From Sciscionella sediminilitoris (GTDB lineage Bacteria; Actinomycetota; Actinomycetes; Mycobacteriales; Pseudonocardiaceae): a stretch of 64,000 bases of DNA. This document shows, in pieces, positions 8,562 to 18,493 of the stretch; position 1 is the first letter of the stretch, and every line of letters starts with the position of its first letter. The translations under genes and the position numbers were made by a program. Under the pieces are notes generated by a model. That model ran no database searches. It worked only from the letters and a program-made list of their open reading frames with translations, and was not told the origin of the DNA. The stretch is taken from assembly GCF_000737195.2 (NCBI RefSeq), contig NZ_JALM01000094.1, forward strand, positions 30,845 through 94,844. Direction: 5' to 3'.

Positions 8562-9429
8562 CCGCGCCGGCATCGAAGTCGCCGTGGTGACCGGGCTTTC
8601 CGGGGCGGGGCGCAGCACCGCGGCCAAATGCCTGGAGGATCTGGGCTGGTTCGTCGTGGACAACCTGCCGCCGGAACTGATCGCCACCATGGTGGAGCTC
8701 GGTGTGCGCGCCCGCGGTGCGGTGACCCGCATCGCCGTGGTCATGGATGTGCGCTCCAGGGCGTTCACCGACGACCTGGCCAGCGTGATCAAGGAACTGG
8801 ACGCGCAGGGGTTCAAACCGCGCATCCTGTTCCTCGAAGCCTCCGACGAGGCACTGGTGCGGCGCTTCGAACAGGTCCGCCGCGAGCACCCCCTGCAGGG
8901 CGGGGGACGGCTCGCGGACGGGATCGCCAGCGAACGCGAGGTCCTGCGGCCGCTGCGCCAGGACGCGGACCTCGTGCTGGACACGACCGCCCTTTCGGTG
9001 CACGATCTGCGCGGCAAGATCGAGGACGCGTTCGGCTCCGAGGCCACCATGCGCACCAGGGTCACGGTGCTGTCCTTCGGGTACAAGTACGGTCTCCCGC
9101 TGGACGCGGATCTGGTGATGGACATGCGCTTCCTGCCGAATCCGTTCTGGATCCCGGAGCTGCGCGAATTCACCGGACTCGACGAGCAGGTGAGCAACTA
9201 TGTGCTCTCCCAGGAGGGCGCGACCGAGTTCCTGCGCACGTATCACCAGCTGCTGACCCTGGTCGGTGCGGGCTACCGGAGGGAGGGCAAGCGGTATCTG
9301 ACCATCGCGATCGGCTGCACCGGGGGAAAGCACCGCAGCGTGGCGATGGCCGAGGAACTGGCGAGGCAACTGGCCAGCGAGGACAACATGTCGGTCAAGG
9401 TCGTGCACCGCGATCTCGGCCGGGAGTGA
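8530..9429 (+). CDS. rapZ: RNase adapter protein RapZ / P-loop nucleotide-binding protein
   Basis: 299 residues from ATG 8530, preceded by GGGGAGAACAAGG inside uvrC; an in-frame ATG at 8494 has no ribosome site. An N-terminal P-loop ([14 protein letters not shown], with Arg in place of the usual Lys, common in actinobacterial homologues) is followed by a C-terminal domain with the conserved [11 protein letters not shown]. coli RapZ binds the sRNA GlmZ and guides RNase E; the role in Actinobacteria is unsettled but the linkage with yvcK and whiA is constant. A 47-base gap leads to yvcK. Confidence 0.95.
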   Translation: MTEAAMTEKGDRAGIEVAVVTGLSGAGRSTAAKCLEDLGWFVVDNLPPELIATMVELGVRARGAVTRIAVVMDVRSRAFTDDLASVIKELDAQGFKPRILFLEASDEALVRRFEQVRREHPLQGGGRLADGIASEREVLRPLRQDADLVLDTTALSVHDLRGKIEDAFGSEATMRTRVTVLSFGYKYGLPLDADLVMDMRFLPNPFWIPELREFTGLDEQVSNYVLSQEGATEFLRTYHQLLTLVGAGYRREGKRYLTIAIGCTGGKHRSVAMAEELARQLASEDNMSVKVVHRDLGRE

Positions 9430-9476
9430 GTGCGAACTGAACCCCAGCGCCCGGTGACCGGGTGGGAAAGGCAGGC

Positions 9477-10415
9477 ATGAAGGCGGTCGCACTCGGCGGA
9501 GGCCACGGCCTCTCGATCACCCTCGCGTCCCTGCGCGAGCTCACCGACGACATCACGGCGGTGGTCACCGTCGCCGACGACGGCGGCTCGTCGGGGCGCA
9601 TGCGCCGGGAACTCGACCTGCTGCCGCCCGGCGATCTGCGCAAGGCGATCACCGCGCTGGCCGGGGCGGATCATCCGCTGCTCGCCGAGGTGTTCGGGCA
9701 CCGCTTCGGCGGGGACGGGGTGCTCGCCGGGCACGCCGTCGGCAACATGCTGCTCGGCGGGATGCTCGAGGTGCTCGCCGATCCGGTGCGGGCGCTGGAC
9801 GAGACGATGCGGCTGTTCGGCGCGCGCGGCCGGGTGCTGCCGATGTGCGTGAACCCGCTGGACATCGAGGCGGATGTGATCGGGCTGGACGCCGACCCGC
9901 GTGCGGTGCGCCGGATCAGGGGACAGGTGGCGGTCGCCACCACGCCGGGCAAGGTGCAGCGGATCCGGCTGCACGGCAACGGCGGGCCCGAGCATCCGCC
10001 GGTCGCCTGCCGGGAGGCGGTCGAGGCGGTACTCGAGGCCGATCTGGTGCTGCTCGGGCCCGGCTCCTGGTTCACCAGCGTGCTCCCGCACCTGCTCGTC
10101 CCGGAACTGCACGACGCACTCGTGGAAACCGCCGCCCAGCGTGTCGTCGTGGTGAATCTGGTCCCCCAACCTGGTGAAACATCGGGATTCAGCCAGGAAC
10201 GTCACCTATACGTACTGCACGAGCACGCACCGCGGCTGCGCGTCGACGCGGTGGTGGCCGATACTGGAGCGGTCGACGCACCGGGTGAGCTCCGGGCGGC
10301 GGCGACGGCATTGGACGCACACGTGGAACTGGCGGATGTCGCCCGGGCCGACGCGGGTGAGCGGCACGACCCGGTCGCGCTCGCCTCCGCGATCCGGAAG
10401 GCGACGCAGCGCTAA
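9477..10415 (+). CDS. yvcK: YvcK/CofD-like gluconeogenesis factor
   Basis: 312 residues from ATG 9477, with GGGAAAGGCAGG upstream; a GTG at 9462 is the alternative. The N-terminal LGGGHGLSITL loop and VTVADDGGSSGRMR are the nucleotide-sugar and phosphate-binding signatures of the YvcK branch of the CofD superfamily. In Bacillus, YvcK is needed for growth on gluconeogenic substrates and for cell-wall homeostasis, and in mycobacteria CuvA links it to the cell wall. It lies between rapZ and whiA as in most Gram-positives. Confidence 0.95.
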   Translation: MKAVALGGGHGLSITLASLRELTDDITAVVTVADDGGSSGRMRRELDLLPPGDLRKAITALAGADHPLLAEVFGHRFGGDGVLAGHAVGNMLLGGMLEVLADPVRALDETMRLFGARGRVLPMCVNPLDIEADVIGLDADPRAVRRIRGQVAVATTPGKVQRIRLHGNGGPEHPPVACREAVEAVLEADLVLLGPGSWFTSVLPHLLVPELHDALVETAAQRVVVVNLVPQPGETSGFSQERHLYVLHEHAPRLRVDAVVADTGAVDAPGELRAAATALDAHVELADVARADAGERHDPVALASAIRKATQR

Positions 10416-10478
10416 CCAGGTACGTAGGTAGCTTGGTTGCCGTGTGTGGGACATGGCTTCGATGTGGGAGGTGTTCGA

Positions 10479-11465
10479 GTGGCGATGACCGCTGCGGTCA
10501 AGGATGAGCTGAGCAGGCTCACCGTCAAGAAGAGCTGCTGTCGTCGCGCGGAGGTCGCCGCCCTGCTGCGGTTCGCGGGCGGGCTGCACATCGTCGGCGG
10601 CAAGGTCGTCGTCGAGGCGGAGGTGGACACCGGATCGGTGGCGCGCAGGCTGCGCAAGGAGATCCACGAGCTGTTCGGGCATCACTCCGATGTGCACGTC
10701 ATCTCCTCGGGGGGACTGCGCAAGGGGACGCGCTACGTCGTGCGAGTGGTGTCCGGGGGAGACGACCTCGCGCGCCAGACCGGGCTGCTCGACCAGCGCG
10801 GCCGCCCGGTGCGGGGGTTGCCCGCGGTGGTCGTGGCCGGTGGGGTCTGCGATGCGGAGGCAGCCTGGCGCGGCGCGTTCCTCGCGCACGGTTCGCTGAC
10901 CGAGCCGGGACGGTCCTCGGCGCTGGAGGTGACCTGCCCGGGACCGGAGGCCGCGCTCGCGCTCGTCGGTGCCGCCCGGCGGCTCGGTATCCAGGCGAAA
11001 TCGCGTGAGGTGCGGGGCGCGGACCGGGTGGTGATCCGGGACGGTGACGCGATCGGCGCCCTGCTGACCCGGCTCGGCGCGCACACCAGCGTGCTCGCCT
11101 GGGAGGAGCGCCGGATGCGCCGCGAGGTGCGTGCCACGGCGAACCGGCTGGCCAATTTCGACGACGCGAACCTGCGCCGTTCCGCCCGGGCCGCGGTCGC
11201 CTCCGCCGCCCGGGTGCAGCGCGCGCTGGAGATCCTGGGGGAGGGCGCCCCGGAGCACCTGCAGCACGCGGGGAGCCTGCGGCTGTCCAACCGGCAGGCC
11301 TCACTCGAGGAGCTCGGTCAGCTCTCCGAACCGCCGATGACCAAGGACGCGGTCGCCGGGCGGATCCGGCGGCTGCTCGCCATGGCCGACAAGCGGGCGG
11401 GCGAACTGGGTATCCCGGACACCGAGTCCGCGGTCACCCAGGAGATGCTCGAGGCCGAGGTCTGA
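10479..11465 (+). CDS. whiA: Sporulation/division transcription regulator WhiA
   Basis: 328 residues from GTG 10479, chosen because GTGGGAGG lies 8 bases upstream and the protein then opens [14 protein letters not shown] as in other WhiA proteins. The N-terminal two thirds is the LAGLIDADG-like domain ([28 protein letters not shown]) that has lost nuclease activity; the C-terminus is a helix-turn-helix ([20 protein letters not shown]). With WhiB it controls developmental septation in Streptomyces. Last gene of the uvrC block; gap follows after 52 bases with its own promoter-like TAGGGT. Confidence 0.96.
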   Translation: MAMTAAVKDELSRLTVKKSCCRRAEVAALLRFAGGLHIVGGKVVVEAEVDTGSVARRLRKEIHELFGHHSDVHVISSGGLRKGTRYVVRVVSGGDDLARQTGLLDQRGRPVRGLPAVVVAGGVCDAEAAWRGAFLAHGSLTEPGRSSALEVTCPGPEAALALVGAARRLGIQAKSREVRGADRVVIRDGDAIGALLTRLGAHTSVLAWEERRMRREVRATANRLANFDDANLRRSARAAVASAARVQRALEILGEGAPEHLQHAGSLRLSNRQASLEELGQLSEPPMTKDAVAGRIRRLLAMADKRAGELGIPDTESAVTQEMLEAEV

Positions 11466-11476
11466 ACCGGGTCCGA

Positions 11477-11482
11477 TAGGGT
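11477..11482 (+). promoter_or_regulatory. Probable -10 box of the gap-pgk-tpiA-secG operon
   Basis: TAGGGT lies in the 52-base gap after whiA. It is followed by about 35 bases and an AAAGGAG ribosome site before GTG 11518, so this transcript would be leadered. Confidence 0.4.
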
Positions 11483-11484
11483 GA

Positions 11485-12525
<1,041 letters not shown>

Positions 12526-12544
12526 CCGGCACTGGAGAGAGTCA

Positions 12545-13741
12545 GTGAAGACGCTCGACGATCTGCTCGCCGAAGGGGCGCGCGGACGGGTGGTACTCGT
12601 CCGCGCCGACCTCAACGTCCCGCTCGACGGTGCCACGATCACCGACGACGGGCGGGTGCGCGCCTCGCTGCCCACCATCCGCAAACTCACCGAAGCCGGT
12701 GCGAAGGTCGTGCTGCTCGCACACCTCGGCAGGCCGAAGGGCGCGCCCGATCCGGCGTTCTCGCTCGCGCCGGTCGCCGCGCGGCTCGGTGAGCTGCTCG
12801 GTGCGGATGTCGCCCTGGCCGGTGACGTGGCCGGGGCCTCCGCCCGGGAGGTCGTGGCCGGACTCGGCGAGGGCTCGGTCGCCCTGCTGGAGAACGTCCG
12901 CTTCGATCCGCGGGAGACCAGCAAGGACGACGCCGAACGGGCCCAGCTGGCCGGGGAACTCGCCGCGCTCGCCGGTGCGGACGGCGCCTTCGTCTCGGAC
13001 GGTTTCGGTGTGGTGCACCGCAAGCAGGCCTCGGTGTTCGACCTGGCGACCCGGCTTCCCGCGTACGCGGGCGGGCTGGTGCTCGCCGAGGTCGAGGTGC
13101 TGCGCGCGCTCACCGGGGAACCCGAGCGCCCCTACGTGGTGGTGCTCGGCGGTTCCAAGGTGTCCGACAAGCTCGCCGTGATCGAGGCCCTGCTGCCCAA
13201 GGTCGACCGGCTGCTCGTCGGCGGCGGCATGTGCTTCACCTTCCTCGCCGCACAGGGTCACCAGGTCGGCGGTTCGCTGCTGGAAAAGGACATGATCGAC
13301 ACCTGCGCCCGGCTGCTCGCCGAGGCGGGGGACAAGCTGGTCCTGCCGAGCGATGTGGTCGCCTCCGCGGATATCGCCGCGGACGCCGAGACCAGCACCG
13401 TTCCCGCCACCGAGATCCCGGCCGAGCTCAAGGGCCTGGACATCGGGCCGGAGAGCGTCCGGCGGTTCGCCGAGGTGCTGTCCGGGGCGCGCACGGTGTT
13501 CTGGAACGGTCCGATGGGCGTGTTCGAGCTCGCCCCGTTCGCCTCCGGCACCAGGGAGGTCGCGCAGGCCATCGCGGATTCCTCCGCGTTCTCCGTGGTC
13601 GGCGGCGGTGACTCCGCGGCCGCGGTGCGGCTGCTCGGCATCGGCGAGGACGGGTTCGGCCACATCTCCACCGGTGGTGGGGCATCGCTCGAGTACCTGG
13701 AGGGCAAGGCCCTTCCCGGGGTGGAGGTTCTGGAATCGTGA
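12545..13741 (+). CDS. pgk: Phosphoglycerate kinase
   Basis: 398 residues from GTG 12545, preceded by GGAGAG. It transfers phosphate from 1,3-bisphosphoglycerate to ADP. Signatures seen are [47 protein letters not shown] and the nucleotide-binding WNGPMGVFE with GGGDSAAAV near the C-terminus. Its stop overlaps the tpiA start by four bases (GTGA), so the two are translationally coupled. Confidence 0.98.
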   Translation: MKTLDDLLAEGARGRVVLVRADLNVPLDGATITDDGRVRASLPTIRKLTEAGAKVVLLAHLGRPKGAPDPAFSLAPVAARLGELLGADVALAGDVAGASAREVVAGLGEGSVALLENVRFDPRETSKDDAERAQLAGELAALAGADGAFVSDGFGVVHRKQASVFDLATRLPAYAGGLVLAEVEVLRALTGEPERPYVVVLGGSKVSDKLAVIEALLPKVDRLLVGGGMCFTFLAAQGHQVGGSLLEKDMIDTCARLLAEAGDKLVLPSDVVASADIAADAETSTVPATEIPAELKGLDIGPESVRRFAEVLSGARTVFWNGPMGVFELAPFASGTREVAQAIADSSAFSVVGGGDSAAAVRLLGIGEDGFGHISTGGGASLEYLEGKALPGVEVLES

Positions 13742-14523
13742 GCAACAAACCGCTGATCGCGGGCAACTGGAAGATGAACCTCAACCACCTCGAGGCGCTC
13801 TCCCTGGTGCAGAAGATCGCGTTCTCGCTGCCGGAGAAGTACTTCGCCAAGGTGGACGTCACGGTGCTGCCGCCGTTCACCGACATCCGGAGCGTGCAGA
13901 CCCTCATCGACGGGGACAAGCTGCTCATCACGCACGGAGCGCAGGACCTCTCCCCGCAGGAACCGGGCGCCTACACCGGGGACGTCTCCGGTTCGATGCT
14001 CGCCAAGCTGGGCTGCTCCTTCGTCACCGTCGGGCACTCGGAGCGGCGCGAGTACCACGCCGAGGACGACGCACTGGTCAACAAGAAGGTCCGCGCGGCC
14101 ATCAAACACGAGATCAGCCCGATCCTGTGCGTCGGTGAGCCGCTCGAGGTGCGCGAGGCCGGTGAGCACGTCGAGCACTGCAACGCTCAGCTGCTGGCGG
14201 GGCTCAAAGGGCTCACCGCCGAACAGGTCGCCGAGCGGGTGGTGATCGCCTACGAACCGATCTGGGCGATCGGCACCGGCCGGGTGGCCACCCCGGCGGA
14301 CGCGCAGGAGGTCTGCGCCGCGCTGCGTGGGGCGCTCACCGAGAAGTACGGCGAGGCGGCCTCCGGGGTGCGGATCCTCTACGGCGGCTCGGTCAAGTCG
14401 AAGAACATCGGCGACCTGGTCGCCCAGCGGGACATCGACGGGGCACTCGTGGGCGGTGCGAGCCTCGAGGCCGAGGAATTCACGAAGCTGTGTGCACTCG
14501 CCGCTGGCGGGCCACTGCCCTGA
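13738..14523 (+). CDS. tpiA: Triosephosphate isomerase
   Basis: 261 residues from GTG 13738. The TIM-barrel active-site parts are present: GNWKMN with the substrate-binding Lys, [10 protein letters not shown] with the electrophilic His, [11 protein letters not shown] with the catalytic Glu and the flexible loop, and YGGSVKSKN for phosphate. Third gene of the gap operon, coupled to pgk. Confidence 0.98.
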   Translation: MSNKPLIAGNWKMNLNHLEALSLVQKIAFSLPEKYFAKVDVTVLPPFTDIRSVQTLIDGDKLLITHGAQDLSPQEPGAYTGDVSGSMLAKLGCSFVTVGHSERREYHAEDDALVNKKVRAAIKHEISPILCVGEPLEVREAGEHVEHCNAQLLAGLKGLTAEQVAERVVIAYEPIWAIGTGRVATPADAQEVCAALRGALTEKYGEAASGVRILYGGSVKSKNIGDLVAQRDIDGALVGGASLEAEEFTKLCALAAGGPLP

Positions 14524-14578
14524 GTCGCCCCGGCTGCGAGTATCCTGGATACACGGCGAGTAGAAAAACGGACATCAT

Positions 14579-14812
14579 ATGACATTAGCCCTGCAGATCA
14601 TTCTGATCGTGTCGAGCATCCTGCTCATCCTGCTCGTGCTGCTGCACCGTGGTCGTGGTGGCGGCCTTTCCTCGCTGTTCGGTGGTGGCATGCAGTCGAG
14701 CCTCGCCGGATCCTCGGTGGCCGAGAAGAACCTCGACCGGATCACGCTGCTGGTCGCGGCGGTCTGGGTGATCGCGGTGATCGGCAGCGGACTGCTGCTC
14801 ACCGTCGGCTGA
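14579..14812 (+). CDS. secG: Preprotein translocase subunit SecG
   Basis: 77 residues with two membrane helices (about 3-22 and 54-75) around a Gly/Ser-rich cytoplasmic loop containing GGGLSSLFGGGMQSSLAG, the classic SecG layout. It assists SecYE during protein export. It follows tpiA after 55 bases, which hold a TATCCT that could be a -10 element. No strong ribosome site precedes ATG 14579. secG after tpiA is usual in Actinobacteria. Confidence 0.95.
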   Translation: MTLALQIILIVSSILLILLVLLHRGRGGGLSSLFGGGMQSSLAGSSVAEKNLDRITLLVAAVWVIAVIGSGLLLTVG

Positions 14813-14858
14813 TCGACAACCATATCCACGCACGCCACATTGACGGAGTGAGAACGCA

Positions 14859-15203
14859 ATGACCGGTGGTAACGCGATTCGGGGGACCAGGATCGGCTCG
14901 GGCCCGACGGGGGAATCCGAGCGCGGTGAGACGGCACCACGGCAGCGTGTGTCGTACTGGTGCGCGAACGACCACGAATCACGGCCATCCTTCGCCCTCG
15001 ATGCCGAGGTTCCGGAGACCTGGGACTGCCCCCGCTGCGGACTGCCCGCCGGGAAGAACCAGGAACAGCCACCACCGGCCCCGCGTGCCGAGCCGTACAA
15101 GACACACCTCGCGTACGTGAAGGAACGGCGCAGCGACGAGGATGGGAAGGCGCTGCTCGAGGAGGCCCTGCAGCGCCTCCGCGCCCGCCGCGGCGAATCC
15201 TGA
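14859..15203 (+). CDS. rbpA: RNA polymerase-binding protein RbpA
   Basis: 114 residues, about the family length, from ATG 14859 with GGAGTGAGAACGC upstream. RbpA binds core polymerase and principal sigma factors and stabilises open complexes; it is restricted to Actinobacteria. Visible are the N-terminal GGNAIRGTRIGSGP segment, the zinc-site cysteines in SYWCANDHE and WDCPRCGLPAG, the basic linker, and the C-terminal sigma-interacting helix. It lies 46 bases after secG and ends before a strong hairpin. Confidence 0.96.
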   Translation: MTGGNAIRGTRIGSGPTGESERGETAPRQRVSYWCANDHESRPSFALDAEVPETWDCPRCGLPAGKNQEQPPPAPRAEPYKTHLAYVKERRSDEDGKALLEEALQRLRARRGES

Positions 15204-15395
15204 ACACTGGTTTCCGGGACTTGAATACTGGTCCGGTAGCGGAACCTCCAGCGTCTCCCCGCTCCGGGATCACCTTCTCAGGTATCCCCATACATCACGG
15301 CGGTGCTGTCCTCGCGAGGAAACGCTGGAGAACCCGCCGCGGTGCCGGTTGGCTGGGTGGTGAAAGGCGGCTTCGCCGCTAGAAGATTTCAGTTC
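15204..15395. other. Intergenic stretch with nested inverted repeats
   Basis: No credible gene in these 192 bases. CTCCAGCGT (15246-15254) pairs with ACGCTGGAG (15322-15330), enclosing the palindrome TCCTCGCGAGGA (15309-15320). A short GCGGC-TTC-GCCGC hairpin follows near 15367-15380. It may be a structured 3' UTR of rbpA or a small RNA; I cannot tell which. Confidence 0.4.
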
Positions 15396-15442
15396 GCGAA
15401 AGGCCCTGACCAGGAAGATCAGTCCTGGTCAGGGCCTTTCGC
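15396..15442. terminator. Bidirectional hairpin terminator between rbpA and the histidine kinase
   Basis: Perfect 20-bp inverted repeat (15396-15415 against 15423-15442) with a 7-base loop, placed between convergent genes. There is no long T tract on either side, but the stem is exceptionally long and exact. Confidence 0.85.
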
Positions 15443-15455
15443 TGTCTTGACGTGC

Positions 15456-16331
15456 TCAGCTGGCCAGCGGGTATCGGGCCGAGACGGCGAATCCGCCGGT
15501 GGCGGTGGGCTCGGCGGTGAACCGGCCGCCGATGCCCGCGGCGCGCTCACGCAGCCCGGTCAGGCCATGGCCCCCGGAAGGAAGGCGCGGGCTCGGGATC
15601 GCCTGCGGTGCGAGCTGGGGTGCCGTATTGGTGACCGTGACGGCCAGTTCGGCACCCTCACCCGTGACGCTGACCAGCACCCCGGCCCCGGGCGCGTGCT
15701 TGTGCGCGTTGGTGAGCGCCTCCTGCACGGTGCGATAGGCGGCATTGGCCACCGGCCCGCTCACCGTGGCCGCCGCGAGCTCTACGTCGAGCTGCACCTC
15801 CGCGCCGTGCCGCTCGGCGAGCTCGATCACCTGGTCCAGGGTCTTGTCCTGGGCCGGGCGCAGCGCACTGAGCAGCCCGCGCAGTTCGGTGAGTGTGGTG
15901 GTGGCGAGTTCCCGGATGGTGGTGGCGATCTGGATCCGGTCCGCGTCCTCGGCCACCTGGAGCGCCCCCGCCTGCATCGCGATCAGCGTGACCTGGTGCG
16001 AGACCACGTCGTGCATCTCCCTGGCGAGCTTGGCGCGCTCATCGGCGCGGGCCGCGTCCGCGGCGCGGCGGTCCACGCGCACCCGGGCCCGAGCGCGCAC
16101 CCGGTGCTTGGCCACGGCGCGAAGCACCAGCAGCGCGCTCGCAAGCAGTCCGGAGATCGCGAGGGCTGCGGGGATACCGAGGACGGGCGCGGTCGCGGCC
16201 ACACAGCCGAGCGCGAGCGCGAGAACGGCGAGCGAGGCGAGCTCACCGCCGAACCGCAGGCTGAGCCGACGCGCCTGCCATCGCACCGGTGGGTGCTCGG
16301 TCGTGTCCGGGACGCTCAAGATGTTCGACAC
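15456..16331 (-). CDS. Orphan NarL-type sensor histidine kinase
   Basis: 291 residues from GTG 16331, with AAAGAGGGC upstream. Two hydrophobic segments near residues 32-72 anchor it in the membrane with almost no extracytoplasmic part. A HisKA_3 dimerisation box follows with His107 in AREMHDVVSHQ, then a HATPase domain (N box EALTNAHKHAPG, G box GHGLTGLRERA). Such kinases normally pair with a LuxR-type response regulator, but none is in the window. It follows pgl by 124 bases on the same strand, so it may be the last cistron of the pentose-phosphate operon or have its own promoter. Confidence 0.88.
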   Translation of the reverse strand: MSNILSVPDTTEHPPVRWQARRLSLRFGGELASLAVLALALGCVAATAPVLGIPAALAISGLLASALLVLRAVAKHRVRARARVRVDRRAADAARADERAKLAREMHDVVSHQVTLIAMQAGALQVAEDADRIQIATTIRELATTTLTELRGLLSALRPAQDKTLDQVIELAERHGAEVQLDVELAAATVSGPVANAAYRTVQEALTNAHKHAPGAGVLVSVTGEGAELAVTVTNTAPQLAPQAIPSPRLPSGGHGLTGLRERAAGIGGRFTAEPTATGGFAVSARYPLAS

Positions 16332-16451
16332 GGTGCCCTCTTTCGCTGGTACTGCGCTGATACCTAGAGAGAGGGAGAAAAAGCCGTGACGGGACGATTG
16401 CGTACCGAATCCTGTGCGAAAGCGAACGTCGGTGCGTCCGATCGCGCATAT

Positions 16452-17228
16452 TCACGCAAGTGGAAGTGTGAATCGTTCGCCGATCTTGCCCGCGGCCTGG
16501 GTATCGGTGAGCCAGAGGGTGCGGTGTGTACCGAGGGCTCCCGCCGCGGGCAACTGCACCTCACCGGCCCCGGCGAGCGCCATGGCCACCGCAGGTCCCT
16601 TGCCCGCGCCGTCGGTGACGATCCAGACCTCCTCCGCGTGCCGGATGGCGGGCAGGGTCAGCGAGATCCTGGTGGGCGGCGGCTTCGGGCAGTTGCGCAC
16701 CGCGACCACACTCTGCTCGGTCTCGTAGACCGCGGGAGACTCGGGGAACACCGAGGCCACGTGCCCCTCCGGGCCGACGCCCAGCATCAGCACGTCGAAC
16801 CGGGGTACCGCGCCGTGGTCCTCCGGGGTGGCGTTCTCGGCGAGAATGCGCGCGTAGTCGGCGGCAGCGGCCTCGGGGTCATCGCCGAAGGCGCCGTCCG
16901 AAGGCGCCATGACGTGCACCCGCTCCGGATCCACCGGCACGTGGTCGAGCAGCGCGCCGAAAGCCTGGGTGGCGTTGCGCTCGGGATCGCCCTCCGGGAG
17001 GAACCGCTCGTCGCCCCAGTAGATGTCCAGCTTCGCCCAGTCCACGGCATCCCGCGCCGGGCTGTCCCGGACGTGTTCGAGCACCGCGATGCCCGCTCCG
17101 CCCCCGGTGAGCGCGACCGCGGCGCTGCCGCGTGCGCTCTGTACGTCGACGATCCTGGTGACCAGGCGGGCCGCCGCGGCCGCGGCCAGCTGCTCCCGGT
17201 TCGTGTGGGTCAGTAGTTGTGGTTTCAC
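16452..17228 (-). CDS. pgl: 6-phosphogluconolactonase
   Basis: 258 residues from GTG 17228, DevB/Pgl type. It hydrolyses 6-phosphogluconolactone, the product of Zwf. Signatures are VALTGGGAG, the WGDERFLP motif and LGVGPEGHVASVFP with the catalytic His. The start overlaps the stop of the upstream S53 protease by four bases (GTGA), so pgl translation is coupled to a secreted protease gene, which is unusual. It belongs functionally with zwf-opcA, from which it is separated by two foreign genes. Confidence 0.95.
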   Translation of the reverse strand: MKPQLLTHTNREQLAAAAAARLVTRIVDVQSARGSAAVALTGGGAGIAVLEHVRDSPARDAVDWAKLDIYWGDERFLPEGDPERNATQAFGALLDHVPVDPERVHVMAPSDGAFGDDPEAAAADYARILAENATPEDHGAVPRFDVLMLGVGPEGHVASVFPESPAVYETEQSVVAVRNCPKPPPTRISLTLPAIRHAEEVWIVTDGAGKGPAVAMALAGAGEVQLPAAGALGTHRTLWLTDTQAAGKIGERFTLPLA

Positions 17229-18493
17229 GGTGCCATTTTTTCACCGGTCGGGCTTGTGCCGCTCAGCGCGGGCACGAATGTGGCGAGGTCCGGGGTGCCC
17301 CAGCCGCTCGCCACGTCGAAACCGGGTCCGGCGCGGAATCCACGCACGCCCGCGTAGTCGTTGGAGCCCTTGGTGATGTCGACGATGCCCGCCTCCGTGC
17401 CCCGCGCGCCGAGCCGGTAGAGCCTCGGATTGATCTGGCCCAGCCGGTGGCCCGCCGACTGCACGGCGAGCGCGAGGCTGCCCGCGAACAGGGGAGCGGA
17501 CTGCGAGGTGCCCTGTTCACCCTTCATCGTGATGTCCGGGAAGGACCGCATCGGCGAGCCGGTGATGTCCGCGACCCGGTCCTGCCAGGCGGGACGCTTG
17601 TACACCTTGGAGAAGCCGCCGCCGGAGAAGTCGATCAGCTCGTCGGGCTTGGTGCGCCTGCCGTTCTCGTCCAGGCTGAGGCTGGTGCCGCCGACCGAGG
17701 TGACGAGCGGATCCGCGGCTGGCCAGCTCGCCGCGCGGAACGGATAGTCGCCCTGATTGCCCGGCGCCGGACTCGTCGCTCCGTCGTCCCCGCTCGAGGC
17801 GACCAGGGTGACCCCCGCCCGGTTCGCCCGGCGCAGCGCCGGATCCAGGGTCTTGATCGAGTCCAGCGAGGGGAAGTTCTCCTCGGTCGTACCGAAGCTG
17901 AACGAGACCACATCGGCGATGCGGTGCCCGGTCAGATAGTCGACCGCGTGCATCATCTCCGGGAGCCCGGTGAAACCCTCGGTTTCGGCGACCGGGGTAG
18001 CGGCGACCACGATCTTGGCCGAGGGGGCCATCGCGTGGATCATCGTCACATCCAGGTCGGTCTCACCGCGCCAGGATTCGCAGGCTTCCTTGTCCACGCC
18101 GGGATCCGTGCACGCGGGTACCGGACCGGACGGGGAGAGCACGTCCACGTCGGCTGGCGGCAGGCCGTGTTTGCGGGAGTAGTCGTCGAGCACTTGGCGC
18201 ACCTGAGAGTCACCGAACGAGACCACGGTGGCCACGGTGGCACCGGCGCCGGTGATCCCCGTGTTCCACACGGCGTTCGCCCCGTAGGCGGTGGTCTCCT
18301 GCGGCAGGTTCGGCACCGCGGTCTCCAGCCTGGCGACCCGCTCGGCGACAGTGTCCGCGCCGACGAAGGAGGCGGCGGCCGGGGAGAACTGCCGCGCCGT
18401 GTTGCCCGGCCTCGCCGCTGCCGGGACCGCTCCGGTGCCGAGCAGCGCGAGGGCGACCGCGCCGACGGCGGCCAGGCGGGTGGACCGGGTCAT
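17225..18493 (-). CDS. Secreted S53 (sedolisin) family serine-carboxyl peptidase
   Basis: 422 residues from ATG 18493, overlapping the upstream decarboxylase stop by four bases. A Sec signal peptide covers about 1-28 (MTRSTRLA, Ala/Leu core, AAA-RPG). The catalytic set of sedolisins is visible: Glu144 and Asp148 in WRGETDLDV, Asp236/237 in SSGDDGA, Ser330 in EQGTSQSAP. The calcium-site pattern VDITKGSND followed by GFRAGPGFDVASGWGTP is present. Only about 40 residues separate the signal peptide from the core (YGANAVWNTGITG), so the usual Pro-kumamolisin domain is missing. It would act outside the cell. Its position inside the pentose-phosphate operon is unexplained. Confidence 0.9.
   Translation of the reverse strand: MTRSTRLAAVGAVALALLGTGAVPAAARPGNTARQFSPAAASFVGADTVAERVARLETAVPNLPQETTAYGANAVWNTGITGAGATVATVVSFGDSQVRQVLDDYSRKHGLPPADVDVLSPSGPVPACTDPGVDKEACESWRGETDLDVTMIHAMAPSAKIVVAATPVAETEGFTGLPEMMHAVDYLTGHRIADVVSFSFGTTEENFPSLDSIKTLDPALRRANRAGVTLVASSGDDGATSPAPGNQGDYPFRAASWPAADPLVTSVGGTSLSLDENGRRTKPDELIDFSGGGFSKVYKRPAWQDRVADITGSPMRSFPDITMKGEQGTSQSAPLFAGSLALAVQSAGHRLGQINPRLYRLGARGTEAGIVDITKGSNDYAGVRGFRAGPGFDVASGWGTPDLATFVPALSGTSPTGEKMAP

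Noticed and set aside
5811..9197. A 1128-codon minus-strand open frame opposite the azoreductase, uvrC and rapZ genes
   Set aside because: It is antisense to three genes with clear family signatures; its translation is low-complexity Arg/Pro/Gly text without any motif. High GC makes such shadow frames common.
16386..17216. A plus-strand ORF opposite pgl, preceded by a good GGGAG ribosome-like sequence
   Set aside because: Entirely antisense to pgl, no recognisable domain, and codon positions lack the third-position GC bias in that frame. The purine run is probably chance.
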